NCBI GenBank assembly: GCA_028583415.1
Contig: CM053266.1
Location: forward strand, 3,233,217-3,297,216
Length of the DNA: 64,000 nucleotides
Source of the DNA: Protea cynaroides
Lineage: Eukaryota > Streptophyta > Magnoliopsida > Proteales > Proteaceae
Reading direction: 5' to 3'
The stretch's first letter is position 1. Every line of letters begins with the position of its first letter. Positions 1-10,182 of this stretch are shown here, one piece after another. A model generated the notes under the pieces. That model worked only from the letters and a program-made list of their open reading frames with translations. It ran no database searches and was not told the origin of the DNA. The translations under genes were made by a program, and so were the position numbers.

Positions 1-1524
1 TTCGGGAAGATTTCAGAAAACATAAGGTTGTAGCTACGGCCGCCTGTAATGTGACCATAGGCTATAGACCGTAGGTCCTACAGTGGCATATATTGCTTCC
101 ATAGCTTCGACCGTAGAAAAATAGCAAGCATATTATGACCAAACAAGGTTTTTGACTACTGTAACTTGGTAAACTTGAACCTTAACTTACATACATTAAT
201 TATTTAGGTTCCTAATAGATTCAAAGTGACTTCAAAAGCTTGGGAGAGGAACAAGGAGAGGAACAAGCATCGATCAAAGGTGAGGGAACAAAACCTAAAT
301 TAATTGGATAATAACAAACTGTTTATTTTTATTGAGCCCAATGCCATGATTGATTCTATGCTTATATGTTTGTAATGTGCATCTCACATGTCATCCAATA
401 TTCTGGCTATTATTGTTCATCCATACTTAATTCTATTTATTTATAACATGATGATGATTATGATGCTAGGAATAGGCATGTAAATGTATGTGTGTGGTTA
501 GTGTGTTGGATGCGAGTGGAGCATCAGGGGGAGGACGTGGCATGGTGGTCTTTGACCTCGTCACCAGACTCTAGCTCTATCTCTACTCAAGTCTGGCCCA
601 CTAACATCGTCGTATCACCATTACCTTACCAGAACTATTACGTCGTAAGGCATCAGGGGAGGTGGTCTCGGGCAGTCTGGTCTCTGACTCTACCGGGGGG
701 CCATAGCTCTATCTTTATGGACGTATTGAGGGATGCTAGGGTGAGGCCTTAGATACACTGTTTGGCATTATGATTGGTTAGTTGCGAGCCCAGTTTGTAA
801 GCCCTAGCCAATAGGGGTTTATGTGTTGGTATAGGTAGGGCATCAAGGGAAGTATTGGCGGTGTTTGATCCGGACACTTTAGCTCTATCTCTCTTCCATT
901 ATGGGTGCATGTGGGACGGCAATGGTGTTTGATCAATTGGGCAGATTCACACACTAGTGTATAGTGGTGCGGCGGCCACCAAACCTTTCTATAGCACATT
1001 GCAAACTTATAAACCAGACCAAAGATATGAATTGAATGTGCATTATGTTTGTTGCATTGTTTTGTTTACTCACTGAGCTCAAGTTGGAGAGCTGACCTTC
1101 ACGTGCGCATTTCTTTTTAGTTTTTGATGTTGCATGTATTACGATTGAAGATTATGTCGACACACCAACGTATGAACAGGTGACGGCTATGGATAAGCAA
1201 GCTGTGGAGGACTACTATGATTCGTTAAGCAAGTGTTTCAACTATGAATATGCTTAGTTTAACTTTTGTATTTAGATATTTGTAATATGTATTAAATTAT
1301 CTTTTGATTTTTTTAGAGATTATTGGAATATTATTTATTTATCATGATTAGACCTCAGTTCATTATTAATAAGACTTCTGCTATTTACTTTATTATCTAT
1401 GATTAATGTGGAATTTGTTTTGGTTTAACATGGTTGGCATAGCCTATACGAGATCCTGGTTGAATCGTTGGTTTTTTGACGGTTCATCACACCATTCTGA
1501 TTAGTCCAGAATTGGGGTGTGACA
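1..1524 (+). repeat. Element A 5' LTR (3' part only)
   Basis: It aligns with the 3' LTR of the same element from about 41625 onward and ends in TGTGACA just before the PBS. The U3, TATA box and first exon are outside the window. The visible part holds predicted exon 2 (240-279), two or more CATCAGGGG/AGCTCTATCTCTA repeat units, predicted exon 3 (1121-1257) and the terminal hairpins. Confidence 0.9.
1121..1257 (+). CDS. LTR micro-ORF, predicted last exon (A 5' LTR)
   Basis: A 45-codon open stretch starts right after a pyrimidine-rich 3' splice site (TTCTTTTTAG) and ends at TAG. It corresponds position by position to the exon-3 peptide in all other LTRs here, with one extra codon (137 nt, not 134) as in F. 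The predicted partner exon is 240-279, starts with TTG and ends at AAAG|GTGAG; the joined frame is open. The EDYVDTPTYEQ segment matches EDYMNAPVYEQ of E. The Cys-rich tail is diverged to SKCFNYEYA. Function unknown; splicing is predicted, not shown. Confidence 0.5.
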
Positions 1525-1527
1525 ATT

Positions 1528-1539
1528 TGATATCAGAGC
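1528..1539 (+). other. Element A primer-binding site
   Basis: TGATATCAGAGC lies 3 nt after the LTR end. It differs at one base from the TGGTATCAGAGC seen in D, C and E, which is complementary to the 3' end of plant initiator tRNA-Met. Confidence 0.85.
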
Positions 1540-1540
1540 T

Positions 1541-2169
1541 CTCAGGCCTTTCCCATCAAACTTGAATACTTCTACTAGAGTCCATGAACTGAATTAGGAT
1601 AAATTAAAAGCTTTAATACAAACACACCATAACCACCTGTGTTGGTTGAGATAGAACATAAGCAAGACATTAATGTACATATAAAAGGTGGAACCATATA
1701 TAAACACAAACAGAAAAAGAAAACCTAAATTTATCCTGATAAACAAATAATATAGGGTATGATCTATAAGTCGAGCAGTTGTCTAAGTATACAAAGGATA
1801 TAGTACAGTAGCAAGAAGGGAGCATCTGTAAAGCAGAAAATTAGAATACCGAGTTGGTACTCACAAGATGTGAAACTCAATGTATGACAGAGGAAGAAGA
1901 AAAATGGCTAGTAATGCCTAAATCCATGTAGAGGTAAAGGGAAAGATCTCTGGCTAAATCCAACAGAGATTGGAGAACAATGGCCATACACAAAAAATGA
2001 GAGTAACTATAAAAGAAGATAAAACTATACTCCTAGGTGACGTGGAGACTCAGAGTGAGATCCACCATACACTGATCCATTATCCGCTGAGTATTAAGAA
2101 GAGGTTGTAAGTTGATCCCATTACTATCTGGGTCGAGAACGGGTAGTGAAAACTCATCTAAGCAGATGC
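1541..2169 (+). other. Element A leader, no coding feature seen
   Basis: AT-rich untranslated leader between the PBS and the gag remnant. I could not recognise an antisense ORF here like the one in B, C and E; if there was one, it has decayed beyond recognition or been lost. Confidence 0.5.
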
Positions 2170-2650
2170 TAAATAATGATAATCAGATTGGAGCAAATCA
2201 AAGGAGGTGAACAACCAGGCCACTCCAGCCAATCTACCTGGACTACCAAGTGCCTTGGCTATGGTTGTAATAAACTTGGCCTGACAAAATACAAGAGCAA
2301 CAACAGATGAGACCGATTATGTAAGTTGCCATGGAAATCTCTATCCAAGTTGGCGATGCTATACCAACACCTCCGGGTCAAAACAAGTACGGTACCGGTT
2401 GGTAGTAACACTGTACCCCCAGCACATGTTAGCCGTAACACAGTTCCTACCATATGGTAGGTCCCAGTAATGCATACCCCAGTGTAGAAGTTTGGTGCAC
2501 AATAAGTAGTGTATCAAGGTAATTATCCTTATCAGCCACCAAGGTTTGATATAGCTATCCCATGGTAGAATGATCTGACAAGGATCGAAGAATATTTTCA
2601 GAAGATGAAGCCTCGGACATTTTTGACAAGGGATAAAATCTATTGTGGCC
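2170..2650 (+). pseudogene. Element A gag remnant (N-terminal half)
   Basis: Broken frames match the proline/glutamine-rich start of the gag of B, C and E: an 'NLP.LP..LA.VV.NLA' stretch near 2240, the 'YQPP' region near 2535 and 'IEEYFQKMKPR' near 2590, equivalent to the segment before the capsid domain. The capsid core and zinc knuckle cannot be followed. Several stops and frameshifts make it non-coding. Identification rests on similarity to the better preserved gags in the window. Confidence 0.6.
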
Positions 2651-3880
2651 ATATAACTAGAGAGGTTTATATAGGATGCGGTGCATCATTGACTTACTCT
2701 TATGATTATAGAGGATGCACATACCTGATTCTAATTCTCGTACCTTGATAGAATACCTTTTTGATTCAACCTGTCAATTGGAGTTATAGATATTATTTCT
2801 TTAGTATTAGTCCCGATTATACCAATCTAAGCTACTCCCATGATCGACCCCATGAATAGAGATATGAACCGAATGAACATTTAAAGGTTTAATCATTTCA
2901 AAAGTACATCTTTCTGATTTATACCTGATTTATTGATGTACCAAAACATTCTCCAGATTTATTCTTGTAGTTCCTTGACCAATGGCATTATATACTCGAT
3001 AGAACCTATAATAGTGAGGTTAAAGCTGTAGAACCTCTATTTCCATGTATTCGGACCACCATGCAACCTAATGACCTTTTGATGCCAGTTCAATTACCAT
3101 ATATTTACTCCTGATCCTTTAAATCTAGGTTCACTAGATAAAGCAAGTGTTCGTCATCATACTGAATTTGAAAGAAGGCAATGAGTTACTTTTGCATAAA
3201 CATTCTGATTCATACATTCTCTGATCTTTGTTGATAAAGATGTTTAGTGATAAGGGAATTATTAAAAGAAAGACGATTGGATTCAGATTAGATTCTATAG
3301 CCAAGGAACCTCAGATGAAGTAATGGAGAATCTATTTTGAGATTACTGAATGGATGGATATGAGTCATGTCTATAAAAGAGTACATGAGCAAGAAGTGAA
3401 AACTACCAAGAGTAACTAGGAAAGAGTAGATGACACTTAAATAAAGTTAAAGATGGCTATATCGGTATGAATTCTGACAAGGCAGAAGATTTGTAAGAGC
3501 ATAAAGTAAAAAATCGTGGCATTAATAGTACTTGGATTAGTATAGTTACTATTGAGTTATTTCTAATAATGAATAAGAGGACTGAGTAAAGACCAAAAGA
3601 AAATTTGGTGGAATTAATAAGAATATAAGCATATACCCTAATGCTTATAGATAGACTTGGGATATGTAATGAGTAAATAGTTAGAAAATGCTTTTCGAGA
3701 TATACGAAAGAGAGATTAGGTTAGAACATCAGTGATAAAAGAGATGTAAGCTACTGAGTGTAATATGAGATTTTTGACGATAGTCCTTGAAAAATCATAA
3801 GAGATAAAGGAACTAGACAAGCTCTTAAGATTTTTATACCAGATTTTGCTAGTTCAAGCTCTTTTGGACTAGATGTTGTA
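2651..3880 (+). other. Unrecognised AT-rich stretch inside element A
   Basis: About 1.2 kb where gag capsid, zinc knuckle and the protease start are expected, but I see no motif of these, no LTR ends and no long ORF. It could be strongly decayed gag or an unrelated sequence that replaced it. Confidence 0.4.
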
Positions 3881-3889
3881 GTGGGTAAG

Positions 3890-4161
3890 TGTTATGAACA
3901 TTGTCTGAATCATATGAACGGACAGAATATGGATGCAACCTAAATCGACTTGAGATGGCAGACTTTGACGTCATCTTGGGAATAGACTGGTTGTCTCAAC
4001 ACTCTACAAGTGATTATGTGCATAGAAGAGGTTATCATTTAAGAACAAAGATGACATATAATTTGGTTTTATTGGAAGCATATTGCTTAGGAAGCGAAAG
4101 CTCATCCTCTCTGCACGAAAGACGAAGAGATGCCTTGAAAAGAAAGGAGTTGGATATATGG
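3890..4161 (+). pseudogene. Element A protease remnant
   Basis: The segment DFDVILGIDWLSQHS near 3960 corresponds to the second half of the retropepsin domain of the other elements (DFDVILGMDWL..HS). It runs into the conserved basic linker and 'LEKKGVGY', where it is cut by insertion D. The catalytic Asp-Ser-Gly segment is not recognisable. The frame resumes at 13942. Confidence 0.75.
4157..4161 (+). repeat. Target-site duplication of D (left copy, TATGG)
   Basis: Identical to 13937-13941 directly after D's 3' LTR; removing D plus one copy restores the A pol context. Confidence 0.95.
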
Positions 4162-4454
4162 TGTAAGACCCGCACTCTGAAAACCCGGTCTAACCTTGGT
4201 TTTGTGTCGTGACAGGTCTTCCGATCATCACCGAGCCAGACGGGGCAAGCGAATAACAAACAGGTACAAAATCGGACCGAAGTCGACCAATTATATCTGA
4301 TTTCAGATACCGGTTGATGGTACCGGTCGACCGGTATGGCCTGCGCAGCTATGTGCGGGAATTTGGAAATTAGTCTCTACGGGTCCCGCTTTCCTGATTT
4401 CGAATCCTGGAAGTTTCCTAATCCTAGTAGGGTTACTAAACCGTATTTCTAGCC

Positions 4455-4462
4455 TATAAATA
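4455..4462 (+). promoter_or_regulatory. TATA box of D 5' LTR
   Basis: TATAAATA is followed by a short GA-rich untranslated exon whose predicted 5' splice site (CAATG|GTAAGT, exon end 4605) lies 150 bp after the TATA start, a spacing close to that of the other LTRs. Confidence 0.75.
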
Positions 4463-4895
4463 CACCCTTAAACCCCCTCAAATCCTTTCCATTGTCTCTC
4501 ACAAACCCTAGAGAAGAGAAAGAGCTTGGAAAGGAGAAGGAGTTAGGAAGAAGAAGGAGGTGCCACCATTACCGTTTGACGAAGCTCACGCTACGCCTGT
4601 CAATGGTAAGTGCTTGAATCCATCTTCTTATTCTGTGTTAGTTGTATGGGTGGATCAATACCATGCAAAGTAGGTATTGATCTAAAACCCTAAATTGGCC
4701 AATAAACCCTAAGTTGCCGTCAAACCCTAGATTCGAGTTTCGAGAGCTGCGACCGGTACATGCCACCGGTCAGCTCTGTGAGGGTAGTTTGTGATCTCTG
4801 TTGGTTTCCGACCAACATGAAACCCTAAACAATATATTCTAATGAAACCCTAATATTATGTAGGACTTTGTGACTTATCGTTTGGAGCTTGCGAC

Positions 4896-4923
4896 ATGGA
4901 GCAAGTGATCGAACGAGCGTCAG
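4896..4923 (+). CDS. LTR micro-ORF, predicted first coding exon (D 5' LTR)
   Basis: 28 nt: ATG plus eight codons plus one base (phase 1). It follows a possible acceptor TTATGTAG at 4863. Joined to 5828-5961 the frame stays open for about 53 codons to the stop. The homologous exon is also 28 nt in B, C, E, G and H. Oddity: in this copy the donor after the exon is TTAAGG, while the 3' LTR copy keeps a proper GTAAGG donor but reads GTG where this copy has ATG. Confidence 0.45.
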
Positions 4924-5827
4924 TTAAGGGAATCTGACCTAAACCTAATAATTAATGGACAGTAAATCGTTGTTAATCATTGAATATCTATGATGTGATG
5001 TTTGTGCATATTCACATGCCATCCTTTACTTTCAGTTATTATTATTGTTCATGCATTCATAGGATGTGATTGTTAGGCATGTGATTGTTTTTGTTGGTGT
5101 GTGGAGTGGGGCATGGGCCTATGATCGCTCTTCACACTGGCACCTTTTTGTAGTATTCTGTCTTAACATGCTTGGTACGGGTGGGGTATCAGGGGAAGGT
5201 CGTGGTACGGTGGTCTCCGATATTGATGTTGTCCCGGCCATTGTTATGTGGTACTGAGGATTCCGAGTCCACGCTGGCTTTTCCACGATGCTTTAGCTCT
5301 ATCTCTATGCCGTAGGGAGTTATGTTGGGATAGGGTCTACCTGCGTATTGTTTCTATCCTAGTGGGTTAGTTGCGGATAGGGTATCAGGGGGAGGTGAGG
5401 TATGGTCGTCTCCGACCCGGCCTGCATGCTCTAGCTCTATCTCTATGCCGTAGACGGCTGTGCTGGGATAGAGCATACATTGTTGACATATAGGATTAGT
5501 TAGTTGCGAGCCCAGTTTGCGAGCCCTGGCCAGTAGGGGCTTAGGTACTGGTATGGGTAGAGTATCAGGGGAGGTGCGGGTATACCTTAGCTCTATCTCT
5601 ATTCCATGATGGGTGCATGTGGGTTGGTGGTAGTGTGATTTACTGTGCGACGCCACACACTCGTGTATAGAGGTGCGGGGGCCACCAAACCTTTCTATAG
5701 CACATTGCAAACTTTAAACCAGACCACAGCATAAAATGATTGTTACTCATGCATAATATTGTGAAACTGTCTGATTGTCTTACTGAGTTGTGTTGTGTGC
5801 TCACCCTTTGTATATACATTGTTTTAG

Positions 5828-5961
5828 ATGTTGATGCAGGATACACTGTGGACGATTATGTGAACGCTCCGGCGTACGGTGGTGTAGCTGCCCTTGATGT
5901 ACAAGCAGGGGAGGACGAGCATGATGCTTCATGCGAGTGCCCTTTCTGCGTGTACCTGTGA
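5828..5961 (+). CDS. LTR micro-ORF, predicted last exon (D 5' LTR)
   Basis: 134 nt after a TTGTTTTAG acceptor, encoding a 44-residue acidic peptide with a C-terminal ASCECPFCVYL tail (CxCxxC). Length and frame equal those of B, C and E although the nucleotide sequence is well diverged; several differences from C are synonymous third-position changes (AAC/AAT, TAC/TAT, GGT/GGA). No protein family recognised. The CxCxxC tail could bind metal, which is inference. Confidence 0.55.
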
Positions 5962-6251
5962 TGGATTTTTATTTAATTGTTTCAGTTATTTTTGCTTGGT
6001 ATTAAGAGATGTAAAAGATTATTATTTTATGTGTTTGAATTTGAATAATGGGATATTTATTTAAATTATCAATAGATACTCAGTTCATTCTATTTAAAGT
6101 CTTCCGCTGTATATTTATATTCTGATTGTGGTTATGTGTAATTGGTTTGTATTGGTGGACACGGCCTATTCGAGATCCTGGTGTGAACCGTTGGTTCAAT
6201 GACGGTTTACTCACACCATTCTGGTTGGATCAGAATTGGGGTGTGACAACT

Positions 6252-6263
6252 TGGTATCAGAGC
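6252..6263 (+). other. Element D primer-binding site
   Basis: TGGTATCAGAGC, 3 nt after the LTR, complementary to the 3' end of initiator tRNA-Met. Confidence 0.95.
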
Positions 6264-6577
6264 TCTCGGGCTCTGTTCCATCAAACCATATTGCACTTAA
6301 CTGAGTCGATGAAATGAGTTAGGAAAATTAAAAAAATCTTAATACAAACGCACCTTAAGCATTGTTTGATACCTGAGACGGACTAAGAAAGAGAATAATA
6401 TACTATGTTAAATATGAAACTTAACATGTGCACATACACTAGTTAGGAAAAACCCTGAAACTTTTAATAACTAAGAAAATGAGTATCTGAAATAGTGCTA
6501 CAGGGTACAGTCCACAAACCGGACAGTTACCCTGTGTTATATAACAGTCATAAGAAAGAGTATGTAAAAAGGGGAAA

Positions 6578-6783
6578 TCATGGGGTAGGGGGCCTAGGAG
6601 GAATGGGGTCCGCTATATCATAGTCTCGCTCGTAAGTGACCCGGAGCCAGTGCACCTGATCCTATGTGACTCAGAGGCTGCGAGTCAACTGTGCCAAGTC
6701 ACGGCTCATCTCCTGCTGAGCGTCCCTGAACTCCATAAACATACCCATCACTGAGTCGGGAGGAGGCTGAGATGGCAAGTAGG
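6578..6783 (-). pseudogene. Antisense ORF remnant in D leader (C-terminal part)
   Basis: Read on the minus strand, this stretch matches the C-terminus of the large antisense ORF of B, C and E: a PSQPPPDSVMGMF segment (PSHPPSDDMM in E), one FRDAQQ unit of the heptad-like repeat, QVHWLRVTYERDYD (QIAWLTRVYAEDYD in B) and a proline tail PRPPTP followed by TGA. Two in-frame stops (TGA, TAG) lie between. The conserved globular domain is absent, and the remnant abuts or overlaps the sense start of gag. It shows that the antisense ORF was once in D's lineage too. Confidence 0.75.
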
Positions 6784-6820
6784 AAACGGTCGTAGGGGTC
6801 GAAAGCGTCATCAGGCCAGG

Positions 6821-8062
6821 ATGCGCCTAGAAGAAGAGCAAGCTGAGCAAGACCAGGTTAGAGAAACCAGTCCTGAAGTGGAGGAGGAACAGGTCCCGGA
6901 AGTACCGACAGAATTACCGGGCCCACCTCACAGGAATTCTGAAACCATTGTTACGAACTTGGTCTACCAGATGCAGGCTCAACAGAAGGAATTTCTGAGT
7001 GAAGTATTGAAGATGCTCAGGCCAGCAGGTTCTGTCCCCGCTGGAAATACGCTCGAGTCAGGAGGAATTAACACTAACCAACCGATGCAGAGTAGCCCAA
7101 AGCCGAGGGGCCAAGTACAGAATGTACCACCACCGCATCGTGTTCCGTCGCCTTCTGCATATCCGGGAGCGTATCCGTATCCACCACCATGGTACGGAGC
7201 AGACACACAGGGACAGCATGATCTGAGCAGGTCCGTGGACAGATTCTTGAAGTTGAAACCTTCATCGTTCATAGGAAGGACAGGAAAACCATTGTGGCCA
7301 GCACAGTGGGTTTCTGAAATGGAAAAGAACTTTCGACTGATGACTTGCACCGAGGAGGAGAAGGTTCTGTTTGCCACTCATATGCTGAGAGAAGACGCAA
7401 ATGCTTGGTGGAATTCTACACGGGCATATCTGGAGAATAAGTATACACTAGTTGACTGGGAAGTGTTTAAAGCGGCTTTCTTCGACAAATATTTCCCAAA
7501 GAGCTTCAGAGATCAAATGGAGAGAGAGTTTCTCAACCTGCAGCAGGCTCAGTCGACCATAGATGCATATCAGCAGAGGTACGAAGAGTTGTTCTTCTTC
7601 GCACCAGCCAGTATGCAGGAGGAGGAGACAAAGACGCGTAGGTTCACCATGGGACTACGTGGAAGCATCAGAGAGCACCTTTTGGGTCTGGACAAGAAGA
7701 CCTACAATGAGGCGGTGCAGGTTGCGAGGGTGATAGAGTCCAGTCGGAGGGACAGCTTCTTCGCTCGGAACGGGGAGTGAAGAGATCCGCCGGGTGAGAG
7801 CTCGGGTGGCGGTAATACTAGACCATTCCGCCCATACGGGGGTAGACCACCACAAGACTGCGAGAAACAACCCGGCACCACCTTGCCCGCGTTCGCCAGA
7901 CCCAACTCAAATATTAAATGTTATAACTGACAGCAGCTGAGACATGTTGCAAGGAACTGCACTCTACCTAAGAAGCAAGCTCCCCAGCAAGGAAGAGTTT
8001 ATGCGGTCACCACTGAAGAGGCAGCCGCATCACCTGATGTGGTAACTGGTACGACTTTATCC
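6821..8062 (+). pseudogene. Element D gag (stops at 7780 and in the zinc knuckle)
   Basis: Nucleocapsid/capsid polyprotein that would package element RNA. It is open from 6821 to 7780 (about 319 residues; the same frame can be read back to 6773, and an ATG at 6772 is one base out of frame). It has a Pro/Gln-rich N-terminus and a retrotransposon-type capsid domain around residues 140-270 (LWPAQWVSEMEKNF ... AFFDKYFPKSFRDQMEREF ... ELFFFAP). After a TGA at 7778-7780 the same frame continues to a zinc knuckle, where a second TGA replaces the second Cys codon (CYN-stop-QQLRHVARNC). Gag is therefore interrupted before the RNA-binding knuckle. Confidence 0.9.
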
Positions 8063-8099
8063 CTTACTATTTGGTTTATTCTTTCAGTTGCATGAGCAT

Positions 8100-8560
8100 G
8101 TAGAACTAAGGGGCAATATATTCCAGGAATTATAAATGTAGCTGGTTTACCCGCCAGAGTATTATTTGACTCTGGGGCCACGCACTCCTTGTTTCTGTTT
8201 CTTTTGGGAAGCGAATGGAGTTACCAATCAAGCAATTGAACCCAAGCTTGATAGTTCGCTCTCCACTAGGAGTCGAAGTGGCTTTGACCAAGTATTATGG
8301 ACCATGTACTGTAAGTGTTGAGGGCCGAGACTTAGAAGCAAGCCTAGTAATACTTGAGATGGCAAACTTTGATGTCATTTTGGGGATGGATTGGCTAGGC
8401 CATCATTCGGCCGTCCTTTTATGTGGTGAAAGGAAGCTTGTGCTTACTGACAAAGAGGGAAGGAAATATAGCTTCGCTGGGATTAAGCTATCTAGGAAGC
8501 GGAAGCTGATCCTCTCCGCCCTAAAAACTAAGAGATGCTTGGAGAAAGGGGGAGTGGGTT
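8100..8560 (+). pseudogene. Element D protease domain
   Basis: Retropepsin-like domain with the catalytic LFDSGATHS motif at about 8162-8188 and the DFDVILGMDWLGHHS-type motif near 8370 (NFDVILGMDWLG here). A small deletion just after the catalytic motif shifts the frame; from about 8215 the frame is open into RT. It would process the gag-pol polyprotein. Confidence 0.85.
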
Positions 8561-10182
8561 ATCTCGTATCTGTAGTCGATCTCACGGCAGAGTCACTCAA
8601 GATGGAAGATATAAATGTGGTTCGGGAGTTTCCAGATGTATTTCCAGAAGATCTCCCAGGTTTACCACCAGACAGGGCTACAGAATTTGTGATAGACCTT
8701 ATGCCAGGTTCGGCGCCAGTGTCTAAGGCACCATACAGGATGGCCCCGACCGAGTTAAAGGAGCTAAAGACCCAATTACAAGAATTGCTGGATAAGGGCT
8801 TCATACGACCTAGTATATCACCTTGGGGAGCACCTGTACTATTCGTCAAGAAGAAGGATGGAAGTGTGCGGCTATGTATTGACTACCGTGAGCTGAACAA
8901 GTTGACGATCAAGAATCGGTATCCTTTGCCTAGGATCGATGATCTGTTCGATCAGCTGTAGGGTGCAAAGGTTTTCTCTAAGATCGATCTCCGATCGGGG
9001 TATCACCAATTGAAGATCAAGGCCGGAGATATTCCGAAGACTGCCTTCAGGACGAGGTATGGGCATTATGAGTTTCTGGTTATGTCTTTCGGGTTGGCCA
9101 ATGCTCCAGCGTCGTTTATGGAACTGATGAACCGAGTGTTCCATGACATGTTGGACACTTCGGTCATCGTATTCATCGATGACATATTAATTTACTCTAA
9201 GGACATGGAGACTCATACAGTGCATTTGAGAGCAGCCTTACAACGGCTGAGAGATGTGAGGCTTTATGCAAAATTCAAGAAGTGCGAGTTTTGGCTGAAG
9301 GAAGTGGCTTTCTTGGGCCATGTTGTATCTGAAGATGGTATCAAGGTTGATCCAAGCAAGATAGCTGCTATAGTAGGATGGGAAGCACCAAAATCTGTTG
9401 CGGAGATTCGTAGTTTCCTTGGGTTAGCTGGTTATTATAGAAGATTCGTAGAAGATTACTCCAAGATCGCTGTTCCACTCACCAGGTTGACCAAGAAGGG
9501 AGAGAAATTCATATGGACAGAGGAGTGCGCGAAATGCTTTCAGACTTTGAAGTCAAGACTAGTCTCTGCACCTATCTTGACCATCCCAGAACCAAGCGTA
9601 CCGTTTACCTTATACACGGATGCTTCGGGGTTGGGAATTGGATGTGTTCTGATGCAAGGAGAACAAGTGATTGCTTACGCATCAAGACAGTTAAAAGAAC
9701 ATGAGAAGAACTATCCTACGCATGACTTGGAGTTGGCAGCAGTTATTCATGCGATCAAAACTTGGAGACACTACTTGTACGGTGAAAAGTTTCAGATCAA
9801 GTCAGATCACAAGAGCTTAACTTATCTCTTCACTCAGAAGGACCTGAATATGAGACAGAGGAGATGGCTAAAATTATTAAAAGATTATGATTGCGACATC
9901 CAGTACCATCCGGGTAAAGCAAATGAGGTGGCTGACGCCTTAAGCAGAAAGTGGGCATCGAAACCTGAGGCAGAACCAAGTACAAATGCTGCATTGTATG
10001 CCGCAGCCTCTAGTTCAATCGAAGGTGACGAAGAGCATATAATTGAAACTACAGAAGATCCAGTTGAGCAAGGCTTGACTCATAAGTTCACTATGATGTT
10101 CGCCGCATTGAAGATCTCACTGGGTCTAATTGATGAAGTCAAGGTAGCAATCCTACATGATCCATATCTCAAGACAGTGTAG
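8561..10182 (+). pseudogene. Element D reverse transcriptase and RNase H
   Basis: RT starts around PYRMAPTELKEL (about 8730) and shows the RPSISPWGAPVLFVKKKDGS, LCIDYRELNKLTIKN and FIDD (catalytic Asp pair, 9172-9183) motifs. RNase H follows with YTDAS near 9611 and DHKSLTYLF near 9806. One TAG at 8959-8961 (a Gln codon in the other copies) interrupts RT, and another at 10180-10182 ends the frame before integrase. Otherwise the 390-codon stretch 9010-10182 is intact. Confidence 0.93.

Larger units (their letters stand above)
4162..6248 (+). repeat. Element D 5' LTR
   Basis: 2087 bp, TG...CA ends. Compared with the 3' LTR it lacks 261 bp (homologous to 12261-12521) and a 13-bp TTGATGGTACCGG repeat, and it keeps 88 bp (about 5161-5248) that the 3' LTR has lost. 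It carries several AAACCCTA-type teloboxes and three CATCAGGGG/AGCTCTATCTCTAT repeat units. Confidence 0.97.

Noticed and set aside
6979..7377. 132-codon minus-strand ORF opposite D gag
   Set aside because: It is the antisense shadow of the gag capsid region and has no counterpart in the other gags; it is unrelated to the conserved antisense ORF.
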